Below are positions 26,368 through 34,417 of a DNA stretch of 64,000 nucleotides, piece by piece. The position numbers and the translations under genes were made by a program. The notes beneath the pieces are model-generated. The model was not told the origin of the DNA, searched no databases, and worked only from the letters and a program-made list of their open reading frames with translations. Position 1 is the first letter of the stretch. Each line of letters begins with the position of its first letter. Source of the DNA: Pseudomonadota bacterium (GTDB lineage Bacteria > Pseudomonadota > Gammaproteobacteria > Burkholderiales > Burkholderiaceae_E). The stretch lies in contig JAEWFA010000008.1 in the NCBI GenBank assembly GCA_023389055.1, forward strand, positions 58,987 through 122,986, read 5' to 3'.

Positions 26368-27341
26368 GCCTGCGACTGCCCCAGAAGGCTCATCACCGCC
26401 ATCCGCACGGCGATGCCGAAGGTGACCTGGTCGAGGATCACCGATTGCGGCCCGTCGGCCACGGCCGACTCGATCTCGACGCCTCGATTCATCGGCCCCG
26501 GATGCATGACGATGCAATCGGGCGCGGCGAGCGCGAGCTTCTCCTGCGTCAGCCCGTAGCGCTTGAAGTACTCCTGCGCCGACGGCAGCAACGCGCCGCG
26601 CATCCGCTCGTTCTGCAGACGCAGCATGATCACCACGTCGACGCCGCGCATCCCTTCGCGCATGTCGGTATGCACCTTCAACCCGAGCTCCTCGAGCCCG
26701 CCGGGCAACAGCGTATGCGGGCCGATCGCTCGCACTTCCGGCACGCCGAGCGTGGTGAGCGCGTGGATGTCCGAGCGCGCGACGCGCGAGTGCAGGATGT
26801 CGCCGACGATCGCCACGCGGAGCTGCGTGAAGTCGCCCTTGAAGTGGCGGATCGTGTACATGTCGAGCAGCCCCTGCGTGGGGTGCGCGTGCCGTCCGTC
26901 GCCGGCGTTGATGACGTTCACGTGCGGCGCGTGGCCGCGCATGCGCTCGATGTGCTGCGCGATGAGATACGGCGCGCCGCTCTGCGCATGGCGCACGACG
27001 AACATGTCGGCGTGCATCGCCATCAGGTTGTCGATCGTGTCGAGCAGCGATTCGCCCTTCGACGTCGACGACGTGTTGATGTTCAGGTTGATGACGTCGG
27101 CCGACAGGCGCTTGGCGGCGATCTCGAAGGTCGTGCGCGTGCGCGTCGAGTTCTCGAAGAACAGGTTGAACACCGACTTGCCGCGCAGCAGCGGCACTTT
27201 CTTCACTTCGCGCGCCGACACGCCGACGAAGCTCGCCGCGGTGTCTAGGATGTGATGGATCAGTTCTCGCGGCAGCCCTTCGATGGTCAGCAGATGCCGC
27301 AGCTCGCCCTTCTCGTTCAGTTGCGGATGGCGCATCGGCAT
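26364..27341 (-). CDS. pyrB: aspartate carbamoyltransferase catalytic subunit
   Basis: A 325-residue enzyme that joins carbamoyl phosphate and aspartate in pyrimidine synthesis. FENSTRTRTTFEIAAKRL is the carbamoyl-phosphate motif, NAGDGRHAHPTQGLLD the central one, and MHPGPMNRGVEI the aspartate side. The flanking pyrR and pyrC' genes give the pyrR-pyrB-pyrC' order. The start follows the pyrR stop by 4 bases. Confidence 0.97.
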   Translation of the reverse strand: MPMRHPQLNEKGELRHLLTIEGLPRELIHHILDTAASFVGVSAREVKKVPLLRGKSVFNLFFENSTRTRTTFEIAAKRLSADVINLNINTSSTSKGESLLDTIDNLMAMHADMFVVRHAQSGAPYLIAQHIERMRGHAPHVNVINAGDGRHAHPTQGLLDMYTIRHFKGDFTQLRVAIVGDILHSRVARSDIHALTTLGVPEVRAIGPHTLLPGGLEELGLKVHTDMREGMRGVDVVIMLRLQNERMRGALLPSAQEYFKRYGLTQEKLALAAPDCIVMHPGPMNRGVEIESAVADGPQSVILDQVTFGIAVRMAVMSLLGQSQA

Positions 27342-27345
27342 CGCG

Positions 27346-27840
27346 TCACTCGATGCGCAGCGAGAAGCGGCCCTGCCCGTCGCGCGTGAAGGCGTAGTTG
27401 CGCGGCGCGGCCAGCGGCTGCGCCGCGCCGCAGTAGCGCGCTTCGATCGGCAATTCGCGCCCGCCGCGATCGAGCAGCACCGCCAACTCGATGCGCGCGG
27501 GGCGTCCGTAGTCGAAGAGCTCGTTCATCGCCGCGCGAACGGTACGTCCGGTGAAGAGAATGTCGTCGACGAGCACGATGTCGGCGCCGTCGACCTCGAA
27601 GGGGAGCGCCGTGCCCTTCATCTCGCTCGGCAAGCCGCGGCGGCCATAGTCGTCGCGATGGAAGGCGCTGGAAAGCGATCCCAGCGGTGTCGACAGCGCG
27701 AGATCGCGATGCAGCCGCTCGGCGATCCACGCGCCGCCGCTGTGGATGCCGATCAGCGACACGTCGCGCCCGGCGATGCCGTCGCGAACCGCGCTCAGCA
27801 GCCGCGCGTAGAGCGCTTCGGCGTCGGGACTGGCGTTCAT
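27346..27840 (-). CDS. pyrR: PyrR, bifunctional pyr operon regulator / uracil phosphoribosyltransferase
   Basis: A 164-residue type I phosphoribosyltransferase fold. The PRPP loop is VLVDDILFTGRTVRAAM near residue 95 and the N-terminal IGIHSGGAWIAERL is the family substrate loop. In Gram-negatives it may act as a uracil phosphoribosyltransferase or a regulator; I see no clear pyr attenuator upstream. It precedes pyrB by 4 bases and follows ruvX by 16. Confidence 0.93.
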   Translation of the reverse strand: MNASPDAEALYARLLSAVRDGIAGRDVSLIGIHSGGAWIAERLHRDLALSTPLGSLSSAFHRDDYGRRGLPSEMKGTALPFEVDGADIVLVDDILFTGRTVRAAMNELFDYGRPARIELAVLLDRGGRELPIEARYCGAAQPLAAPRNYAFTRDGQGRFSLRIE

Positions 27841-27856
27841 CCGGAAGGCGGGAGAG

Positions 27857-28291
27857 TCAGGGATGGGACAGGTATTGTCGCAGGATTATCGCCGCGGCTT
27901 CGGCGTCGTCGGCGCCGCCGGCGTTGCGAAATGCCGCCGGCGTCGCAGCCGCCTCGAGGCTCGTGCCGCTTTCGTCGACCAGCTCGACGGGCAGGCGGAA
28001 GCGCCCGGCGAGCTGTCGTGCGAAGCGCTCGCAGCGTGCTGCCGTCTCGCGCACGTTGGACGCCTGGGCGGCGTCGCCAACTGCAACGTCGTCCGCATGG
28101 GAAACGGGTCTACCGACGACGAGCGCGTCGGGACGCCACTCGTCGACCAGCGCGGCGATCGCCTTCCAGCGCCGATCGAGCGGTTCCGAATCGACGATCG
28201 TCAGCGCACGCGCGGTACTGGTAACCGTGTTGCCTACCGCAATGCCGATGCGCAGCCGCCCGAAGTCGAACGCGAGCAGCGTCTGCGGCAA
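27857..28291 (-). CDS. ruvX: Holliday junction resolvase-like protein RuvX/YqgF
   Basis: A 144-residue RNase H-like protein. LLAFDFGRLRIGIAVGN gives the first catalytic Asp, DALVVGRPVSHAD the middle strand and VELVDESGTSLEA the second acidic site. Its role is in rRNA 5' end processing or junction resolution. I chose TTG at 28291, two codons before the conserved strand; no ATG or GTG is suitably placed. The yqgE stop lies at 28297-28299, 5 bases upstream, and the ruvX-yqgE pairing is widely conserved. Confidence 0.9.
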   Translation of the reverse strand: MPQTLLAFDFGRLRIGIAVGNTVTSTARALTIVDSEPLDRRWKAIAALVDEWRPDALVVGRPVSHADDVAVGDAAQASNVRETAARCERFARQLAGRFRLPVELVDESGTSLEAAATPAAFRNAGGADDAEAAAIILRQYLSHP

Positions 28292-28296
28292 TTTCT

Positions 28297-28866
28297 TCAG
28301 GCGTGCCCGGCCGACATCGACAGGAAGGCGGGGTCGATCCCGAGCAGGCGATAGGCGCCGGGCAGCCGCTCCTCGATCGGCGTATCGAAGATCAGCTCGC
28401 TCTTCGCCGGTACGCTGAGCCAGGAGTTGCGCGCGATCTCTTCTTCGAGTTGCCCCGGCCCCCAGCCGGCATAGCCGAGCGTGACGATCATCCGGCTCGG
28501 ACCCGCGCCTTCGGCCACCGCCTCGAGCACGTCCTTCGACGACGTAAGGCCCAGCCCGTCGCCCACCGTGACGGTGGAGTTCCATTCGCCCACCGGCTCG
28601 TGCAGCACGAAACCGCGGTCCATCTGCACCGGACCGCCGAAGAGCACCGGCGCGGAGGCGAGCGGCGCGATCTCGAGCTTCAGGTCGATGCGCTCGAACA
28701 GCGTCGCGAGATCGATCTGCATCGGCCGGTTGATGACCAGGCCCAAGGCGCCCTTCGGGCTGTGCTCGGCGATGAACACGACAGCGCCGCCGAAGTTCGA
28801 ATCGCTCAGGCTCGGCATCGCGATCAGGAACTGGTTGGTGAAATCGGCGGTTGCGCTCTCGGCCAT
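28297..28866 (-). CDS. yqgE: YqgE/AlgH family protein (UPF0301)
   Basis: A 189-residue protein. FLIAMPSLSDSNFGGAVVFI, HSPKGALGLVINRPM and LFGGPVQMDRGFVLH are the family blocks. The biochemical role is unknown; in Pseudomonas AlgH affects alginate regulation. The ATG at 28866 matches family starts. The linkage yqgE-ruvX-pyrR-pyrB is common in Betaproteobacteria. Confidence 0.93.
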   Translation of the reverse strand: MAESATADFTNQFLIAMPSLSDSNFGGAVVFIAEHSPKGALGLVINRPMQIDLATLFERIDLKLEIAPLASAPVLFGGPVQMDRGFVLHEPVGEWNSTVTVGDGLGLTSSKDVLEAVAEGAGPSRMIVTLGYAGWGPGQLEEEIARNSWLSVPAKSELIFDTPIEERLPGAYRLLGIDPAFLSMSAGHA

Positions 28867-28917
28867 GGCCCGATTGTAAAGAGGTGCCCCGGACGGCACA
28901 ACGGACGAAATCATCTG

Positions 28918-31900
28918 CTACGACGCGTGCGCGCGCGACTTTGCCGCGCGCACGAAACCGGCCACGTGCCCGAGCAATTCGTCGTCCCGATACGGCTTGC
29001 CGAGGTAGACGTTCACGCCGAGCGACATCGCGTGGTTGCGGTGCTTGTCGGCCATGCGCGACGTGATCATGACGATCGGTATGTCGCGCAACCGGTCATC
29101 GGCGCGAACGTTGCGCGTCAGGTCGAAGCCGTCCATCCGCGGCATCTCAATGTCGACGAGCATCACGTCCGGCTGTCGATCCTGCAACTGCCGCATCGCG
29201 TCGACGCCGTCCTTGGCCAGCATCACCTCGTAGCCTTCGCGCACGAGCAGCCGCTGCGTCACCTTGCGCACCGTGAGCGAATCGTCGACGACCATCACCG
29301 TGGGCGGGGCCTCGGCGAGTGAGCGAAGACCGGCGCCGTCAGGACGCTCGAGCCACAGGTCGCCGAGCACCTGCTGCGCCAGGCGCGCAGCGTTCAGGAT
29401 CAGCACGATCTCGCCGTCGCCGAGTACCGTCGCGCCGCCGATGCCCGGCACGCGGGCAACCTGCGCGCCGACGTTCTTGACGACGACTTCCTGGTTGCGG
29501 CTCACGGCATCGACGTGCATCGCAAGGCGAAGCGTCCCCGAGCGCACGACGACGACCGGCGACAGGTGCTGCGCAAGGGGACGGGAGCCCTCCTGGCCGA
29601 CCAGCGCGCCGAGATAATGCACCGGCACCCGCGCGCCCTGCCAGTCGATCGAGCCGTCGTCGTACGCGGCGGCCAGCGCCTGCGGCTTGAGCTGCAGCAC
29701 CTGTTCCACGCTGGACGACTGGATCGCGTAGCGCGTCTCTCCGACGGTGACGACGACGACCTGTGCGATCGCCAGCGTGAGCGGAAGATGCACGCTGAAG
29801 CGCGTTCCGCGCCCGGCCTGCGAATCGATGTCGATGCGCCCGCCCAGGCCCAGTACCTCGGAGCGGACGACGTCGGTTCCGACGCCGCGACCGGCGAGCT
29901 CGGTGACCTCGCTCGCCGTCGAAAAGCCCGGCGCGAAGATCATCTCGGCGAGCTCGCGCTCGAGCGGCTGCGCGTCGGCCGGCACCAGCCCGACCGCGCG
30001 GGCGCGCGCGAGGATCTTCGCGTAATCGAGCCCCCGTCCGTCGTCGGAGAAGAGCAACACGACCTCGTTGCCCTCCTGGCGCACCTCGACGCGGATCTCG
30101 CCCGTTTCCGGCTTGCCCCTCGCGATCCGCTCGACCGACGATTCGATGCCGTGCGCCACGGCATTGCGCAGCAGGTGCTCGATCGGCGCGACCATCCGTT
30201 CGAGCACGCCGCGGTCGATCTCGACCGACGCACCGCGCACGTCGAGCGACACGCGCTTGCCGACGTCCTTCGCCGCCTGGCGCACGACGCGGTACAGCCG
30301 GTCGGAAATCGTGCCGAACTGCACCATGCGCATGCGCATCAGGTTCTGCTGCAGGTCGCGCAACACCTGCGCGTGACGCAGCATGTCCTGCGAGGCTCCA
30401 TCGAGGCTGCGCATCGCGTTCGTCTGGACGGTGGCGACGTCGTTCACCGACTCCGCCAGCATCCGCGTCAGTTCCTGGAAGCGCGTGTAGCGGTCGAACT
30501 CGAGCGGATCGAATTCCGCCTTCGTCTCCTTCTGTTGCGCGCTGCGCGTCTGGATCTGCGATTCGGCCTGGATCTCGACCTCGCGCAACTGCGCGTGCAG
30601 GCGCGAGACGTTCTCGGTGAGATCCTGCAGCGCCTGGCGCATCGCGCCCAGCTCGTTCTCGAGGCGGGCGCGTGCGATCGAGACTTCACCCGATTCGTTC
30701 ACGGCGCGCTCGAGGAGATCCGCGCGCACGCGAACGAGCGACGTGCCGACCGACAGCGCGGGAACGCGGGGCGCGGCGCGGCGCTCCCCGGACAGCGGCG
30801 CCGGACCCTGCTCGGTCTCTTCGCGCGTCGTCGCCGTCGTCTGCGTCGAATCGTTCGCGCCGTCGTTGCCGCCCTCGTCGGCGCCCCCGTCGGCGCCGTC
30901 GATCGACTCCGTCGGCAGCGCATCGACCACGTCACCACCCAAGGCATCCGGCACAGTGGAGGCGTCGAGCGTTTCGCCGCCCACCGAGTCGATCGGCAAC
31001 GGCGAAGCGGAAACGGCTTGCGATCCCCGCTCGCGGATCGCCTCGAAGATCGCGACGACCGCGTCGTGATCCGCCACCAGTTCGTCGAGCAGCGCCGCGG
31101 GCACGACGGTGAGCACGCTCGCGGCCTCGATGCGCGTCTCCATCTCGTGCACGCGCTGTCCGAGCACCATCGCGCCGGCCATCCGCGCACTGCCTTTCAC
31201 CGTGTGCAGGTCCCGCATCAATTGCTGCGGCAGCGAGCGGTCCTCGGGCCTCGACTGCCAGCCGCGCAGGTTCTCGCCGATGCGCGGCAACTGGTCGCTC
31301 GCCTCCTCGAGGAAGATCGGCAGCAGGTCGGGGTCCAGCTCCTCGTGGACGAGGTCGACGCGGACTGCCGGCTGTGCTCGCACCGCTCGCGGGTCCCAGC
31401 GCGCCGCGAGCGCGTGCGCCAGCGCGAAAGCGTCGGGCTCCGGCTGAGGCTCGTGCCCGGCGGCAAACTGATGGAGCATCGCACGCACGCGCTCGATCGC
31501 CCGCGAATAGTCGTCGAGATCGGCGGGTGCGGGAGCGCGCGCCTGCGCCCGCTGGCGCAGCAGGAAGGTCTCGAGCTGCTCGGCGATCGCATGTACTTCG
31601 TCGAGTTGCACGAGCGCGGCGCTGCCCTTGAGCGAATGCATCGCCCGCTGCGCGGCCTCGGTGGCGCCCCGCCCCGGCTGCACCCCCCAGTCGGCCGCGT
31701 CGGCGTCCAGCGAATTGACGAGGTCGTCGGCCTCGGAAAGAAAGATCTCGTACAGCGAGCGGCTGATCGTTCGCTCGCCGATCCACACCTCATCGGCGGG
31801 AGGCTCGGCTGCGTCGATCGTCTCGGCAGTCTCGACCGTCTCCACTGCGTCGATCGTCTCGGCCGCCTCGATCGTCTCCGCCACTTCGAGCGCCGGCGCT

Positions 31901-34401
31901 TCGTCGGGCAGAACCGCCTCGTCCTCCCGACCTTCGCGAAGCGCCGTCGCCGCCGCCACCATCGGCGCGGGGTCGATCGGCAACGCGGCATCGAGATGCA
32001 GCGCTTCGACCCAGCGCGCGAAACGCGCGTGCGACGCGTCGATCAACCCATGCAGCGCTGCGCCGGCGGGGCGCTCCTCGGCGAGCCACAGGTTCAGCAC
32101 CTGCTCCATCGCCCAGGCGGCATCACCGAAGGCAGCGAGACCGACCATCCGGCTCGAACCCTTGAGCGTGTGAAAGCCGCGCCGGATCGTCGTCAACAAC
32201 GCCGTATCCTGCGGCGCGCTGCGCGAGCCGGCCGAAGCGTCGGCGATCGCCGCGAGCACTTCGTCGGCTTCGCCCAGGAAAATCTCGAGCAGTTCACGAT
32301 CGACGTCGTCGTCGGAGCGCTGCGGCTCGGGCGCTGTCGGCGCAGCGACGGCCGGCGCCGGCTCGCCGGCGAGCTTCGCCACCGCTGCGCCGAGCGCCGA
32401 CGTGTCGTCGCCGCTCGAAGCGTCCAGGCAGGCGATCGCCTCGCTCGCATGCGCCTTCAGCCGGGCGTCGTCGGCAAAATGCGCGTCGTCGCGCACCTTG
32501 GCGAGCGTGCGTCGCAATGCGTCGCGCACGCCGGCGTCGCTCGGACGCCCGGCGAGCGTCGCCACGAGTTCGAGCGCCTGCCGCGTGTGCTGCGCCAGCA
32601 GCGATTCGGCCGTGGCGTCGAACTCGACGACCGCGGTGCGCGGATCGGCGCGCGCCTCGTCGATCACCGCATCGAAGCGTCCGCTGCTCGCATCGAAGGC
32701 GAAGCGCGCCCCGCTGCGGTTCGCCTGTTGCAGGCGTTCGACGAAGAAGCCGAGCGCGCCGATGCTGTCGGCGACGTTCTGGCACGCGTCGGCGGCAGGA
32801 ACATCGTGCGCGAGCGCGAACTCGTCCACCTTTGCCGCCGCGGCATTGGAAGCCGCCGCCGCCTCGTCGTGCCCCAGCAACCCGAGCGCACCGGCCACCT
32901 GGCGAAGTCGCTGCGCGATCGACGTCAAGTCGGCGCGCTGCGAGGAATCCCGAAAGAACGCATCGAGCGTCTGCTCGGCCGAGCGCAGGTTGTCCTGCAC
33001 CTCGGCGATGAACGTCGACATCGTGAGCCGTTCCTGCGCGGCGCGACTGATGTCGCCGAGCCACTGCGGCATCTCGTCGGCCGGCGGCCGTCCTGCGCAG
33101 CTCTGCAACAGGCGCTCGGCCATCTCGCCGGCACGCGCGTCGTGATCGCCGCGGCCCTTGAGTCCGCGCTCGAAGATCTGCTCGGCGAACAGCAGCGCCG
33201 ACGCGGCCTCCAGCGCAAGCGCCTCGGACGGTACCGCCTTGCCCAGCGCGAGAACGCGGCTCGCTTCGCCGAACGCATCGGCCAGCGCCTGCACGCCGGG
33301 AAACGGCAGCTTCGCCGTTGCCGAGCGCAGCACGGCGATCGCCTGCGTGAACGACGCAAGCTCCGCTCCGGCGCCGGACGACAGCTTCTCCCAGCCGAGC
33401 TTGGCGCGCGCAATTGCCTCGTTGGCCGCGCGGACCGCCTGCGCGTCGATGCGTCCGAAGCGCGGCGTCGCGAAATCGTGCGGCACGCTGCCCGCGAGCC
33501 CGAATGCACGCCGGACCTCGGCGAGCAGCGGCGAACCGGCGCTGCGCATCTCGTCGGCGCCGGCGAGCGCGAACAGCGTGTCCTTGAGCAGCCGGTCGGC
33601 GACGAGCGCACCGTCGGCGATCGAGCGACGCAGCTGCAGGTTCAGCCGGGCGAGAAGTCGCTTGCCATAGACGTCGAGCTGGAGCGCGCCGTCGCGCAAC
33701 GCTTCGAAATAGGCGAGCGCAACCTTCCAGAACGTCGGATGGGCGGCGCCCACCTGCGAGGCACCGATCCTGGCAACCGATGCGTGCAGCGCGGCGAGGC
33801 CTTCGCTGTCCAGCGGATCGCGAAGCACCGAAAGCAGTCCGCGCTCGAAGGAAACACGCGCAGCAGTGAGCTCGGCAGCATCGCAGTTGCGCGCAGCGTC
33901 ATCGGCAACGACGAACTGCGCCCGCACCGGCACGACGAAGAGGTCGGCGGGATGGATGCGCTCCGCCTCGCGCAGTTGCAGCAGCGACGCGTAGTACGGA
34001 AAGAGATATAGCGGCTGTTGCGGCTCGCCGAGCACCAACTCGTCGAGGTACTCGAGAATGGCCGCGAAGCTTCGGGCGACGGCGTCGAGCAGCGCAGTAT
34101 CGAGCGCGAGCTGCCCTCGAGAAACCCGCTCGAGCACCGTTTCGACTTCGCCGGTAACGGTCGTTACGCCGGCGAGATCGACGATCGACAGTGCGCCGTG
34201 CGCCTGATGCAGCGCCGAGCGCGCAGCGGCGAGCCGCGCCAACCCATCGGAACCGCCCGGAGAGGCGCCTGCCGCCGGCTGCACGCAGCTTCGCAGTTCC
34301 CGCTCGCAGGTGGCAAGCGATTCGCGGATCTCGCCGATGCACCACGACAGCGCCGCGAGATCGGCGGCTTCGAGGCTTTCGTTGCGTTGCGCGTCGGTCA
34401 T
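28918..34401 (-). CDS. pilL: PilL/ChpA hybrid histidine kinase of the type IV pilus chemotaxis system
   Basis: A 1827-residue CheA-like hub kinase. After an N-terminal region of about 650 residues that resembles the FimL/ChpA start, three phosphotransfer domains are seen with histidines in HTLKGSSRM (about residue 744), HSLKGSAAL (about 920) and HTVKGSARM (about 1064). Then come the dimerisation domain, the HATPase with HLLRNAVAHGIES (about 1410), a CheW-like domain, and a C-terminal receiver with VVDDSLTVRK and phospho-Asp in MLVDIEMPRMDG (about 1705-1820). It should receive signals from PilJ through PilI and phosphorylate PilG and PilH. It has fewer Hpt sites than P. aeruginosa ChpA. Confidence 0.95.
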   Translation of the reverse strand: MTDAQRNESLEAADLAALSWCIGEIRESLATCERELRSCVQPAAGASPGGSDGLARLAAARSALHQAHGALSIVDLAGVTTVTGEVETVLERVSRGQLALDTALLDAVARSFAAILEYLDELVLGEPQQPLYLFPYYASLLQLREAERIHPADLFVVPVRAQFVVADDAARNCDAAELTAARVSFERGLLSVLRDPLDSEGLAALHASVARIGASQVGAAHPTFWKVALAYFEALRDGALQLDVYGKRLLARLNLQLRRSIADGALVADRLLKDTLFALAGADEMRSAGSPLLAEVRRAFGLAGSVPHDFATPRFGRIDAQAVRAANEAIARAKLGWEKLSSGAGAELASFTQAIAVLRSATAKLPFPGVQALADAFGEASRVLALGKAVPSEALALEAASALLFAEQIFERGLKGRGDHDARAGEMAERLLQSCAGRPPADEMPQWLGDISRAAQERLTMSTFIAEVQDNLRSAEQTLDAFFRDSSQRADLTSIAQRLRQVAGALGLLGHDEAAAASNAAAAKVDEFALAHDVPAADACQNVADSIGALGFFVERLQQANRSGARFAFDASSGRFDAVIDEARADPRTAVVEFDATAESLLAQHTRQALELVATLAGRPSDAGVRDALRRTLAKVRDDAHFADDARLKAHASEAIACLDASSGDDTSALGAAVAKLAGEPAPAVAAPTAPEPQRSDDDVDRELLEIFLGEADEVLAAIADASAGSRSAPQDTALLTTIRRGFHTLKGSSRMVGLAAFGDAAWAMEQVLNLWLAEERPAGAALHGLIDASHARFARWVEALHLDAALPIDPAPMVAAATALREGREDEAVLPDEAPALEVAETIEAAETIDAVETVETAETIDAAEPPADEVWIGERTISRSLYEIFLSEADDLVNSLDADAADWGVQPGRGATEAAQRAMHSLKGSAALVQLDEVHAIAEQLETFLLRQRAQARAPAPADLDDYSRAIERVRAMLHQFAAGHEPQPEPDAFALAHALAARWDPRAVRAQPAVRVDLVHEELDPDLLPIFLEEASDQLPRIGENLRGWQSRPEDRSLPQQLMRDLHTVKGSARMAGAMVLGQRVHEMETRIEAASVLTVVPAALLDELVADHDAVVAIFEAIRERGSQAVSASPLPIDSVGGETLDASTVPDALGGDVVDALPTESIDGADGGADEGGNDGANDSTQTTATTREETEQGPAPLSGERRAAPRVPALSVGTSLVRVRADLLERAVNESGEVSIARARLENELGAMRQALQDLTENVSRLHAQLREVEIQAESQIQTRSAQQKETKAEFDPLEFDRYTRFQELTRMLAESVNDVATVQTNAMRSLDGASQDMLRHAQVLRDLQQNLMRMRMVQFGTISDRLYRVVRQAAKDVGKRVSLDVRGASVEIDRGVLERMVAPIEHLLRNAVAHGIESSVERIARGKPETGEIRVEVRQEGNEVVLLFSDDGRGLDYAKILARARAVGLVPADAQPLERELAEMIFAPGFSTASEVTELAGRGVGTDVVRSEVLGLGGRIDIDSQAGRGTRFSVHLPLTLAIAQVVVVTVGETRYAIQSSSVEQVLQLKPQALAAAYDDGSIDWQGARVPVHYLGALVGQEGSRPLAQHLSPVVVVRSGTLRLAMHVDAVSRNQEVVVKNVGAQVARVPGIGGATVLGDGEIVLILNAARLAQQVLGDLWLERPDGAGLRSLAEAPPTVMVVDDSLTVRKVTQRLLVREGYEVMLAKDGVDAMRQLQDRQPDVMLVDIEMPRMDGFDLTRNVRADDRLRDIPIVMITSRMADKHRNHAMSLGVNVYLGKPYRDDELLGHVAGFVRAAKSRAHAS

Positions 34402-34417
34402 CGGCGGTGCTTCCGTT

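Noticed and set aside
29515..34011. Open frame of about 1500 codons on the plus strand
   Set aside because: It is antisense to pilL. The translation is Arg/His/Ala-rich with no domain, which high G+C third positions produce opposite long genes.
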